Shown here piece after piece: positions 1-8,170 of a DNA stretch of 11,068 nucleotides. How positions within the stretch are numbered: the first letter of the stretch is position 1; each line of letters begins with the position of its first letter. The stretch is from Candidatus Omnitrophota bacterium (GTDB taxonomy: Bacteria; Omnitrophota; Gorgyraeia; Gygaellales; Profunditerraquicolaceae). The notes under the pieces were generated by a model that was not told the DNA's origin, searched no databases, and worked only from the letters and a program-made list of their open reading frames with translations. A program made the translations under genes and the position numbers. The stretch spans positions 1-11,068 of the forward strand of contig JAGUUJ010000065.1 in the NCBI GenBank assembly GCA_020063525.1, written 5' to 3'.

Positions 1-825
1 GACAACGCCATCGAAAACCTCGAAAAAGCCCAAGAGCAGTTAAAGGTCTACCGTCAGGCAGTGTTGAAGTATGCGTTTGAGGGAAAGTTGATGAAAGATT
101 CTACCTGTTTTAAGAATGTCGAAATGGGATTAGCGTGTGAAGCTGCTCAGAATATTAATAAATCCGTTAATCCAGAGGAACATTTTTTATATATCGATAT
201 TGGGTGTATTGATAATAGCGTGAATCGCATAGTTAGTTATAAGGAATATTTGTGGAAGAACGCACCTTCTAGGGCTAAGCAGGTTATTAAGTCTGGGGAT
301 GTTCTTTTTGCAACAGTTAGGACGTATCTTAAAAATATAGCAATGGTTCCGGTGGAATATGATGGGCAAATTGGTTCTACGGGATTTTGTGTTATCCGGC
401 CTAAAAAGGATATATTGGATTCAAAGTATATTTTTCACTACGTGCTATGGGATAAATTTATTAATACAATAAGCACCTTTCAGACAGGAACCAGCTATCC
501 TGCGGTCAGAGATGATGATATTTTTTCGCAAACCATTCCTTTGCCTGATTTGCCTGTTCAAAAAAAAATAGTTGAAGAAATCGAGTCTCGCTTTTCTGTA
601 TGCGATAAACTTGAAGAGTCAATAAATGAGAACTTGCAAAAAGCCGAGGCCTTGCGCCAAAGCATTCTCAAACAGGCCTTCGAAGGAAAGCTAACCGAAC
701 AGTGGCGCAGAAAACATAAAGATTTAATTAGCGGTGGTAATTCAGCCGAGGCGTTACTACAAAAGATCAAGGTTGAGAAAGAGACTTTGAATAATAAGCC
801 GAAAGGAAAAAAAACAGGAGATTAG
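1..825 (+). CDS. hsdS: Type I restriction-modification specificity subunit (HsdS), 5'-truncated by window edge
   Basis: DNA-recognition subunit of a type I restriction-modification enzyme; it would dock on HsdM and HsdR and choose the bipartite target site. The frame is open from base 1, so the start and the first target-recognition domain lie upstream. The visible 274 residues begin in the central conserved helix (ending RQAVLKYAFEGKL, about residues 18-30), continue through the second target-recognition domain (about 35-185, with GSTGFCVIRP and the closing LPDLPVQKKIVEEIE) and end in the distal helix (RQSILKQAFEGKL, about 219-231) plus a lysine-rich tail. The two near-identical AFEGKL helices are the internal repeat typical of HsdS. 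The TAG stop falls one base before the next gene's GTG, so the two are surely co-transcribed. An ATG or GTG near position 61 is internal, not a start. Family assignment is firm; the target sequence cannot be read from the protein. Confidence 0.93.
   Translation, partial: DNAIENLEKAQEQLKVYRQAVLKYAFEGKLMKDSTCFKNVEMGLACEAAQNINKSVNPEEHFLYIDIGCIDNSVNRIVSYKEYLWKNAPSRAKQVIKSGDVLFATVRTYLKNIAMVPVEYDGQIGSTGFCVIRPKKDILDSKYIFHYVLWDKFINTISTFQTGTSYPAVRDDDIFSQTIPLPDLPVQKKIVEEIESRFSVCDKLEESINENLQKAEALRQSILKQAFEGKLTEQWRRKHKDLISGGNSAEALLQKIKVEKETLNNKPKGKKTGD
816..820 (+). promoter_or_regulatory. Ribosome binding site deciding the GTG start at 827
   Basis: AGGAG sits six bases before the GTG at 827 and lies within the last codons of hsdS. 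It supports this GTG as the start of the nuclease gene and implies translational coupling with hsdS. Confidence 0.7.
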
Positions 826-826
826 C

Positions 827-1867
827 GTGAGAAACATAATAAGCAAAGAATACGTCAATTTTTTAAACGAAATAAAATCGCGGATTGTTACGGCACGAAT
901 TCAGGCGATTAGGTCGGTCAGCAAAGAACTTATACTTTTATACTGGGACATCGGCAAAAGTATTGTTGAGCGGCAAAATAAATTCGGCTGGGGTAAAGGT
1001 GTTGTTGAACAGTTGTCCAGCGATCTCAACCGCGAATATCATAATTATGAAGGGTTTTCCCATGATAATCTTTGGCGGATGAGGATGTTTTATCTTGCAT
1101 ACAAGGATGATCAAAAACTGGCACAGCTTGTGCCAGAATTGCCGTGGGGGCATAACATACTTATTATGCAGAAAGTGAAAAATGCAAAAGAGAAAGAATA
1201 CTATATAACAGCCAGCATTAAATTTGGCTGGTCAAGAAATGTGCTGCTCAATCAGATAAAAGCCGGCGCTTACGCATTAAGCCTTAGGCAGAAAACCCAT
1301 AATTTCCCCAAAGTCCTGCCCGCGTATCTTGCCGAGCAGGCGGATGAAGCTATAAAAAGTGTTTATAACCTTGATTTTCTCGGCATAACCAAAGAGGTTT
1401 TGGAACGGGAATTGGAAAGACGTTTAGTGGATAAGATTAAACGTTTTATGCTTGAGCTGGGAAAGGGTTTTTCTTTCATCGGCAACCAATATCGGCTTAC
1501 TTTGGGGAATAACGAATATTTCGTTGATCTCCTGTTTTTCAACCGTATCCTGAAATGCCTTGTAGCGATTGAGCTTAAAACCGGCAAGTTTGAACCAGAA
1601 TATGCCGGTAAAATGGATTTTTATATGCATTTATTGGATGAGCAGGTGAAGTTGAAAGATGAGAATTCACCGATAGGAATTATTCTGTGCGCAGATAAAG
1701 ATAATATCGTAGTTGAGTACGCCTTGCGCAGTGTTAAAAAGCCGGTTGGAGTTGCCGAATATTATCTTACAAAAAAATTGCCTAAAGAGCTTAAAGGCAA
1801 GCTTCCTGATGCGGAATCTCTAAAGTTACCAATATTGCAGGAATTAAAATCAGGAAAGAGTATGTAA
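827..1867 (+). CDS. yhcG: YhcG/DUF1016-family PD-(D/E)xK nuclease
   Basis: A 346-residue protein of the DUF1016 (YhcG) family. These are two-part proteins: an N-terminal winged-helix-like DNA-binding domain (here about 10-155, with the family signatures GFSHDNLWRMRMFY and LPWGHNILIM, and a GWSRNVL segment) and a C-terminal PD-(D/E)xK nuclease fold (about 180-330). Candidate catalytic residues are D234 in the YFVDLLFF strand and E249 and K251 in the IELKTGKF strand, all intact, so an active nuclease is expected. Family members often sit inside or beside type I restriction loci, as here, but their molecular job is poorly defined; it could be an accessory effector or a stand-alone defence nuclease. 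The GTG start follows the hsdS stop by one base and has a good ribosome site. Two tandem TAA stops end the gene. Length is normal for the family. Confidence 0.9.
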   Translation: MRNIISKEYVNFLNEIKSRIVTARIQAIRSVSKELILLYWDIGKSIVERQNKFGWGKGVVEQLSSDLNREYHNYEGFSHDNLWRMRMFYLAYKDDQKLAQLVPELPWGHNILIMQKVKNAKEKEYYITASIKFGWSRNVLLNQIKAGAYALSLRQKTHNFPKVLPAYLAEQADEAIKSVYNLDFLGITKEVLERELERRLVDKIKRFMLELGKGFSFIGNQYRLTLGNNEYFVDLLFFNRILKCLVAIELKTGKFEPEYAGKMDFYMHLLDEQVKLKDENSPIGIILCADKDNIVVEYALRSVKKPVGVAEYYLTKKLPKELKGKLPDAESLKLPILQELKSGKSM

Positions 1868-1887
1868 TAATTTGGTAAAATTGCTTT

Positions 1888-1914
1888 AATTGTGTCACCA
1901 CTGTTGACACAATT
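1888..1914. promoter_or_regulatory. Perfect 10-bp inverted repeat in the yhcG-hsdM gap
   Basis: AATTGTGTCA and TGACACAATT are separated by seven bases (CCACTGT). The element is centred about 74 bases before the hsdM start. It has no T-run right after it, so an intrinsic terminator is unlikely. A TTGACA lies inside the right arm (1904-1909), but no -10 box is found at the right distance. An operator for a dimeric regulator of hsdM is the best guess; an RNA hairpin is the alternative. Confidence 0.55.
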
Positions 1915-1925
1915 GAGACGTTTCA

Positions 1926-1952
1926 AAACTCTCAGCGCTGTTAAGACTTTTG
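1926..1952 (+). promoter_or_regulatory. Weak imperfect dyad before hsdM
   Basis: AAAACTCT and AGACTTTT can pair with one mismatch across an interior that contains the 8-bp palindrome CAGCGCTG (1933-1940). A short T-rich run follows. It could be a weak terminator for the yhcG transcript or part of the hsdM control region. The stem is AT-rich and not compelling on its own. Confidence 0.25.
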
Positions 1953-1962
1953 TTTTAAATTG

Positions 1963-1968
1963 AAAGGA
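1963..1968 (+). promoter_or_regulatory. Ribosome binding site of hsdM
   Basis: AAAGGA lies six bases before the ATG at 1975 and fixes this start. Confidence 0.65.
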
Positions 1969-1974
1969 TGAGAG

Positions 1975-3453
1975 ATGACTGAGGCATTGGTTTCAAAGGT
2001 TTGGTCGTATTGCAATGTGCTCAAAGATGATGGTGTGAGTTATGGTGATTATCTTGAGCAGTTGACGTATCTTTTATTTCTCAAGATGGCGGATGAGTAT
2101 TCAAAGCCGCCCTATAATCGTAAAATTGATATTCCTAAAGAATACCGCTGGGAAACGATCGTCAGTAAGCGTGGTGCGGAGTTAGAGACGCATTATGTGT
2201 CGCTTTTGCGTGAATTCGGCCAGAAAAGCGGAATGCTCGGCAAGATTTTCTTTAAGTCGCAGAATAAGATTTCCGATCCCGCGAAGCTCTTTCGCATTGT
2301 GCAGATGATCGATCAAGAGTCGTGGGTTAAGTTGGGATCCGATGTCAAAGGCGATATTTATGAAGGTTTGCTTGAGAAAAATGCCGAGGATACTAAAAGC
2401 GGCGCTGGTCAGTATTTTACTCCCCGCGCCTTAATCAAGGCAATTGTCGAATGTATGCGCCCGGAGCCGGAGAAAACCATTGCTGATCCAGCATGTGGTA
2501 CCGGAGGATTTTTTCTTGCGGCCTATGACTTCTTAACCAATAAAGACAATTATCAGCTCAATAAAGATGAGCTTCAGTTTTTGAAATATAAGACCTTTAA
2601 GGGCTGGGAAATCGTTCCGAATACAGCACGTTTGTGTTTGATGAACTTGTTTCTGCACAACATCGGCGATTTGGATAATTTGGCGCCTGTAGAGCGAGCA
2701 GATTCTCTGATCGCGGATAATGGCTTGCGTTTTGATTACGTTCTTACAAATCCTCCGTTCGGCAAAAAGAGCAGTATGACCTTTACTAACGAGGAAGGCA
2801 AAGACGAATCTGAGGATCTCATTTATAACCGACAGGATTTCTGGGCGACGACCTCAAACAAACAGCTCAATTTTGTTCAGCATATTCATACGATGCTTAA
2901 AGTCGACGGCAAGGCCGCGGTTGTTGTGCCGGATAATGTTCTTTTCGAAGGCGGGGCCGGTGAAACTGTCCGTAAGAAGCTTCTTGAGACGACCGATCTG
3001 CACACGATTCTGCGATTACCAACAGGAATCTTCTATAAGCCGGGGGTGAAGGCAAATGTGATATTCTTCGATAACCGTCCTGCGAGCAAAAACGCACAGA
3101 CCAAGGAAGTATGGATTTATGACTTTCGGACGAACATACACTTCACGCTTAAGAAAAACACCCTGAAATATGAGGATATCAAAGAGTTCATCGAATACTA
3201 TAACCCGGCCAACCGCCACAAGCGTAAAGAGATGTGGTCAGAGAAGAACCCCGAAGGCCGCTGGCGTAAATTTGCCCATGAACAGATAATCGCCCGTGAT
3301 AAAACCAGCCTTGATATCTTCTGGCTAAAGGATAAAAGCTTGACCGACCTCGACAACCTTCCTGATCCGGATGTTTTAGCAACCGAGATCATCGAAAACA
3401 TCGAAGCAGGGCTTGAGAGCTTTAAGGGAATTATAGAGAAATTGGGGAAGTAA
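1975..3453 (+). CDS. hsdM: Type I restriction-modification DNA methyltransferase subunit (HsdM), N6-adenine
   Basis: Transfers a methyl group from S-adenosylmethionine to adenine N6 within the site chosen by HsdS, and is also needed for cleavage by the full HsdR2M2S complex. The 492 residues are full length. An N-terminal helical domain (about 5-120) is followed by the entry motif GQYFTPRALI (145-154), the SAM-binding motif I DPACGTGGFF (171-180) and the catalytic NPPF motif (259-262) of the gamma-class amino-methyltransferases, then a helical C-terminus (EIIENIEAGLESFKGIIEKL). All key residues are intact. It has its own ribosome site and a 107-bp leader with a palindrome, so it may be transcribed apart from hsdS-yhcG. 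No intact hsdS follows it, only a C-terminal scrap, so it presumably must use the upstream HsdS or another one outside the window. Confidence 0.95.
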   Translation: MTEALVSKVWSYCNVLKDDGVSYGDYLEQLTYLLFLKMADEYSKPPYNRKIDIPKEYRWETIVSKRGAELETHYVSLLREFGQKSGMLGKIFFKSQNKISDPAKLFRIVQMIDQESWVKLGSDVKGDIYEGLLEKNAEDTKSGAGQYFTPRALIKAIVECMRPEPEKTIADPACGTGGFFLAAYDFLTNKDNYQLNKDELQFLKYKTFKGWEIVPNTARLCLMNLFLHNIGDLDNLAPVERADSLIADNGLRFDYVLTNPPFGKKSSMTFTNEEGKDESEDLIYNRQDFWATTSNKQLNFVQHIHTMLKVDGKAAVVVPDNVLFEGGAGETVRKKLLETTDLHTILRLPTGIFYKPGVKANVIFFDNRPASKNAQTKEVWIYDFRTNIHFTLKKNTLKYEDIKEFIEYYNPANRHKRKEMWSEKNPEGRWRKFAHEQIIARDKTSLDIFWLKDKSLTDLDNLPDPDVLATEIIENIEAGLESFKGIIEKLGK

Positions 3454-3556
3454 AAACTATAAGTTCGAGCAGTCAATTTTAGCCAAAGCCTTCCGTGGGG
3501 AGCTTGCTATACGGAATCGTAACAACGACCCAAAGAATGAACGTGATGGAAAATAA
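3437..3556 (+). pseudogene. hsdS: Remnant of an hsdS 3' end (C-terminal conserved helix)
   Basis: Directly after the hsdM stop, and in a different frame from both hsdM and the next gene, the sequence reads YKFEQSILAKAFRGELAIRN (3458-3517) and continues about 12 more codons to a TAA at 3554-3556. This matches the conserved distal helix and tail of HsdS proteins (compare RQSILKQAFEGKL in the intact upstream hsdS). A stop at 3434-3436 closes the frame on the left, and both target-recognition domains are absent. It is therefore the last 30-odd codons of a deleted hsdS that once followed hsdM. The residues differ from the upstream HsdS tail, so it is a separate lineage, not a recent duplicate. Confidence 0.8.
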
Positions 3557-3560
3557 GAAT

Positions 3561-6500
3561 ATGGCCATTTATAGAACTGAAATCGAGAGGGCTCTTGATG
3601 AGATAATTTCTAACGAAGAGGGTATGAGATTTCAGGGGCTTGCCGTGGTCCTTGCGAAACTAAAATGGCCTGAGTTCATCGCTTCTGAGCGACATAACGA
3701 CTTAGGTTTAGATGCATATGCGCCAACATCGTGTGCTAATGATAACCACGAAAAAGGCTTAGCGTCTTCAATAACGGCAACAATCGATAAAATAAAAAAA
3801 GACATAGAAAGATTCCAACCACATTACCCCAATGTAAAAGTTCTCATTTTTGCAACGCCACATAAAGTTACCAATCAGCAAGCGGAATCTTGGAAAGAGA
3901 CTATTGGGAAAGATTGTGGCATCGAACTTCAAATTATTTCGAGGGAAGATATCATCACAGATTTAATGCTGCCTAGTAATGCGTCAATTTGTTCATCCCA
4001 TCTTAGTATCCGTGTTGTAGTTGAACAGACTATACAGGATTTGGTCGCAAAGGCTCGAGAGGCAACCGGAGAGATATTGACGGCATGGCTTGCGCATCCA
4101 CGATTAGCTGGGAAACCTAAGATAGCTCTGCAATCAGTTAAGCTTGATGAAAACGGCAGAGAAACTCAAGAGGTTGTAACTCTTGATTATTTTCAACAAG
4201 CGCTTCTTGAAGGCCGCCGTATTATTCTAGAGGCGCCTGCCGGACGAGGCAAAACAACAACACTTATTCAACTCACAGAACGCATGGGACAGGTGTCTTT
4301 CCTTATTGATCTGCCGATATGGGTAGAATCAAACAAGAGAATCCTCGACTTTATTTCTCAGATGCCTCAGTTTCTATCTCGTAGAATAGACACTATGGCC
4401 CTCACGCAAATCTATAATACAGTGCCCTGTTCGTTCCTATTGAATGGATGGAATGAGGTCTCGGATAGTTGTTCTGATAAAGCGGTGCACATACTTGCTG
4501 ACTTAGAGCGTAATTTCCCTAAGGCTGGCATAATTGTTGCGACGAGGGCTCACCATATTAAACCGCCCTTACCAGGTTCTTTTAGGGCTCAGTTGCTTCC
4601 TCTTAATCAGCGACAACGAGTAGAGTATCTTAATCAGACTTTGGCAAGTCGAGCTGGAGAACTCATCTTGCAATTGGAAAACGATCATATTTTAGACGAC
4701 CTGACCAGAACCCCATTAATTCTTTCTGAAGTAGTAAATATTTTCTTGTCGGGAGCAACCATTCCAAAAACAAAGATAGGTATCTTAGATGCCGTGGTGC
4801 GGTTAGCAGAAGAATCTGATGAGCACCGAGATCATTTGGTGCGCTCACCGCTTTTGGGTAAGAGCCAAGACTACTTAGCCGATCTTGCTGTTCAGATGAC
4901 GAAAGCCGGGACCGTAACAATAGAAGAACCGTCTTCTCGAAGCATTGTTAGCTCAGTTAGTCGTAAATTACAGGCTGAGGGACAGATTGTAACATTGCCT
5001 GAACCAGGGGAAGTTTTGAGCGCCCTTTGCGCGCATCATGTGTTAGAGCGGTTAGAGTATCCTTCAGTGACATTTAGATTTCAGCATCAACAGTTTCAAG
5101 AGTGGTATGTCTCCATAGTATTGAGAAAATACCTTTTGGAACTTGTTGATAAGGATAATCGGGAAATGAACCGGAATTTTATGCGGGAGTATATCAATAT
5201 ACCTCTCTGGGAAGAACCGCTTCGCATGATTACGGAAGATATCGGAGGCCTGAATGTCGATTCACCTGAAGTTCAAAGATTGAGGGAAGCTGGAAGTATT
5301 CTGGTTGAATTTGCGTTGGACGTTGATCCAGTATTTGCAGCAGAATTAGCTCGATTATGCGGAAAAGCAGTATGGGCGGATGTAAAAGATAAAATTGGAC
5401 AATGCTTGCGGTCATGGTATCAGACGGAAGACGATTCTCATAGACGCTGCGCATTAGCTGGAATGATTGCCAGCGGGTCAGAGGATTTCAAAGATATTCT
5501 TTTACCTCTTTTAACAAGCAATGATCAGCAAGTTCGTCTTAAAACATATCGTTCATTTAGAGAATTTCATGTATCTACTCTGGGAGAAGACTGGAAGCAG
5601 ATTGTTACAACTTGGAAAGACGAACACCGGGCCGATTTTATCGGAGAAATAGTCCGCGAACCATATATGGCAGGTATCGCAGAGGAGTTTGCCCGCGTTG
5701 ATCCAAGCTTAAAAGTTCGCACTGCGGCTCTGAGTGCACTTGAATGGACAGGCGCTATTGAGGCACTTAATCGCATTCTATCTTCTTATAATGATGACAC
5801 TTTCAAAGAGGTGTTGCACAAACGAATATTGCATGAAATACCGCAGGAGGCGAGACCGCGAGCGATTACGATCTATAATATGCTCCTACGGGAGATAGAT
5901 GATCCGAAAGAACGGATTAGGATTCGACTATCCATAGCGGAAATCGGAGGAGAATTTATAATCGAAGATATAAAAGAAGAATTGATCAGGTGGCCATCTG
6001 AAAGAATCAGTGACGGAGAAGAGTTGTTGATTAAGTTGGCAATTGAGCTTGTGCAGAGAAGCGAGCCGGATTGGGTCAGCCACTGGATAGCGGAGCGTAT
6101 TATTAAAGGGCTGTTATGGAGTGACCGTTGGATGACATTTATTTCAAACCTTCCGCAGGATTTTAAACAAAACTTACTTAAAAAAATAAGCGAAGAAGAT
6201 CTTGAACATAGAGATAATTCCGCAATCGTGTCTATTCTGGCCACAATTGCTGATTTAGGCCTTGCAGGGGGTGTGTTTTCACGATTATGTTCGCTTCAGA
6301 ATGAGGCGCTAGATTCATCTAGAGCGACTACCACTAAGACGCAGTGGGATATCATAAGACAGCTACAAGAATTATTTCGAGCAATGCCTCCGGATATAGC
6401 TGTATCTGGTATGCTGGGCCGCTTGAGTTCTGAGTTTAAACAGGTTGAATATCAGGTTGTTATTGAACTTTTGGGGAGGATTGGAGATACAGGTTCTGAT

Positions 6501-8153
6501 TTAAGAGGTCAATTGTCGGATGATATACGACAGACCTTACGGACATATTTAAAAGGAGGGCTTCCATTTGTTTTAGGTCAGGATGATTTTAACGGTTCTT
6601 TAAAGAACGAACTTGCGACAGCTTTGGCCAGAATTGGCAACCCTGAAGACATAGATGATTTGAATAAACTTATTCAAGCCGATATCGAGCGTGTGAGAAA
6701 AGGACGGGAAGCATGGCGTAAAGGTGATCGCGGCCCCATCGGTAACGGTGCGACCATGTCTTGGTCTAATTGGCATGTGCGGGCAGTAGAGTGCTTGGAT
6801 TCTCAAGGCGCAGAGGATATCTTTTTAAGGATTTTATGTGAGCCGGAATATGAACGGGAGGCAGCCGGAGCATTAATCCGATTAGCGCGAATCAATAATT
6901 CAGAAGTGCAACATGTTTTTAAGAAAAAAGATTATCGAATTTTGTCGGAGGCTCGCTCCGGACGGCTTAAAAGTAATTTTGATGAAGATCGCTGTGGTCG
7001 TTATGTAAGTGCCATCAAGCAGAGAATTGGCGCAATCAAAGAACAACGTTCTCAAAGTGACAAGCCTGATTTGTTCAATGGGCGTCTGAAAATGCTGGCA
7101 AGTCTTATAGCTACCCTTGATGGCCATAAATCATCGGATCTTGTAATGGAGTTTATGGCTCTACCGGGAGAGTGGGATGGTTATACTCGGGTAGAGGCAC
7201 TTGAAGCATTGCTTTTCAGTGGGGCGCGTATAAAAGCGGACGAGGCACTCAAAGTACTTGATCCTACTATCAACCATATTATTCAACCGAGTCGATTTCA
7301 CGATCAGCAAAACCGTTTTCTTCTGCAACGATGTTTATGCCTATTACCTTTTTTTGATCCCCCTTCAGTAGGGATTAAGAGAATTAGAGAAATTATAACT
7401 ACAACGCAGATCCCTAATTATGATTTGCGGGAACTACTGCTTGCCCTTGGTAATAGCCAATGTGATGAGGCACTCGATCTTCTGTTGGATATTTCTACTA
7501 AGTATGGAAGTGGATTAAATCAACTTAAAGGTGAATGGGTTGAAGCTATTGCGGTGCTTAATACTTCCAAAGCAAAGCAAATTTTATTGAGTTTTATTGA
7601 TTCCAAAATAGAACTTTTTAAAGGTCAATTGAACTTTGAGTATCATGATCGTGAGCGTCTTGCTGAGTATATCGCGGATATCACTCGCGAGGATTCCAAA
7701 GTTAGAGACCGAGTATATGAACTTTGCAAGACGGAACATTCTCCAGTGGCGCGCAGTTTACTTGCGGGCGTTGTTTCTCGAATAGGCACGTCAGAAGCGT
7801 TCGTCACAGGTCTTAGCTTGATTCATGATCAACGGAAACCCGCAATTCCTTATGAGCTATCTCGTGGTTTGGAGAGCGCTTTTTTAGGGAGACAGCCATA
7901 CGGCATGGGATATGGATATACCATTGAGCCTACAACTGCGAATGAAATTCGAAGTTGCCTCTACGAAATGACTGTAGAAGATGATAGTCGGAAGCGCTCG
8001 GCATGGGAGCTTCTCGGCCAAATAGAGTCGTGGCGTTTGGAGTATGGACGGCCGGACAGCGAACCGAGGCATCCGTCCTTTGACTCTGGTAAGCCGTGGC
8101 CGCTTATTGAGTCACGAACGGTAAAAACAGAAGAATGGGACAGCGTCCTTTAA
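3561..8153 (+). CDS. Giant STAND/NACHT-type NTPase with N-terminal endonuclease-like region and HEAT-like repeats; putative antiphage sensor
   Basis: About 1530 residues. Residues 1-150 look like a restriction-endonuclease fold: ASERHNDLGLDAYAP (about 41-55), a helix with IDKIKKDIERF, then the strand VKVLIFATPHKVTN. The usual E-x-K pair is not obvious. Residues 215-400 form a NACHT/STAND NTPase: Walker A APAGRGKTT (225-233, K231), a Walker B-like CSFLLNGWNEV (290-300) with Asn where Asp is usual, and a sensor-like ATRAHH (327-332). FRFQHQQFQEWY (505-516) matches the segment after the NTPase winged helix in NACHT proteins. From about 600 to the end the protein is helical with HEAT-like units (for example VRTAALSALEWTGAIEALNRI). 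This layout resembles nSTAND antiphage sensors such as the Avs group, in which repeats detect a phage protein and the nuclease destroys DNA; that role is inferred. In-frame starts exist at 3495 (GTG), 3537, 3546 and 3561. I favour 3561 or 3546 because the earlier ones lie deep in the hsdS scar. It likely shares a transcript with hsdM. Confidence 0.82.
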   Translation: MAIYRTEIERALDEIISNEEGMRFQGLAVVLAKLKWPEFIASERHNDLGLDAYAPTSCANDNHEKGLASSITATIDKIKKDIERFQPHYPNVKVLIFATPHKVTNQQAESWKETIGKDCGIELQIISREDIITDLMLPSNASICSSHLSIRVVVEQTIQDLVAKAREATGEILTAWLAHPRLAGKPKIALQSVKLDENGRETQEVVTLDYFQQALLEGRRIILEAPAGRGKTTTLIQLTERMGQVSFLIDLPIWVESNKRILDFISQMPQFLSRRIDTMALTQIYNTVPCSFLLNGWNEVSDSCSDKAVHILADLERNFPKAGIIVATRAHHIKPPLPGSFRAQLLPLNQRQRVEYLNQTLASRAGELILQLENDHILDDLTRTPLILSEVVNIFLSGATIPKTKIGILDAVVRLAEESDEHRDHLVRSPLLGKSQDYLADLAVQMTKAGTVTIEEPSSRSIVSSVSRKLQAEGQIVTLPEPGEVLSALCAHHVLERLEYPSVTFRFQHQQFQEWYVSIVLRKYLLELVDKDNREMNRNFMREYINIPLWEEPLRMITEDIGGLNVDSPEVQRLREAGSILVEFALDVDPVFAAELARLCGKAVWADVKDKIGQCLRSWYQTEDDSHRRCALAGMIASGSEDFKDILLPLLTSNDQQVRLKTYRSFREFHVSTLGEDWKQIVTTWKDEHRADFIGEIVREPYMAGIAEEFARVDPSLKVRTAALSALEWTGAIEALNRILSSYNDDTFKEVLHKRILHEIPQEARPRAITIYNMLLREIDDPKERIRIRLSIAEIGGEFIIEDIKEELIRWPSERISDGEELLIKLAIELVQRSEPDWVSHWIAERIIKGLLWSDRWMTFISNLPQDFKQNLLKKISEEDLEHRDNSAIVSILATIADLGLAGGVFSRLCSLQNEALDSSRATTTKTQWDIIRQLQELFRAMPPDIAVSGMLGRLSSEFKQVEYQVVIELLGRIGDTGSDLRGQLSDDIRQTLRTYLKGGLPFVLGQDDFNGSLKNELATALARIGNPEDIDDLNKLIQADIERVRKGREAWRKGDRGPIGNGATMSWSNWHVRAVECLDSQGAEDIFLRILCEPEYEREAAGALIRLARINNSEVQHVFKKKDYRILSEARSGRLKSNFDEDRCGRYVSAIKQRIGAIKEQRSQSDKPDLFNGRLKMLASLIATLDGHKSSDLVMEFMALPGEWDGYTRVEALEALLFSGARIKADEALKVLDPTINHIIQPSRFHDQQNRFLLQRCLCLLPFFDPPSVGIKRIREIITTTQIPNYDLRELLLALGNSQCDEALDLLLDISTKYGSGLNQLKGEWVEAIAVLNTSKAKQILLSFIDSKIELFKGQLNFEYHDRERLAEYIADITREDSKVRDRVYELCKTEHSPVARSLLAGVVSRIGTSEAFVTGLSLIHDQRKPAIPYELSRGLESAFLGRQPYGMGYGYTIEPTTANEIRSCLYEMTVEDDSRKRSAWELLGQIESWRLEYGRPDSEPRHPSFDSGKPWPLIESRTVKTEEWDSVL

Positions 8154-8170
8154 CTTTTTGAAGAAATGAT

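Noticed and set aside
3495..3560. Earlier starts (GTG 3495, ATG 3537, ATG 3546) for the STAND protein
   Set aside because: The region is explained by the hsdS remnant in another frame, and the encoded residues look unlike the rest of the protein. The ATG at 3546 cannot be excluded.
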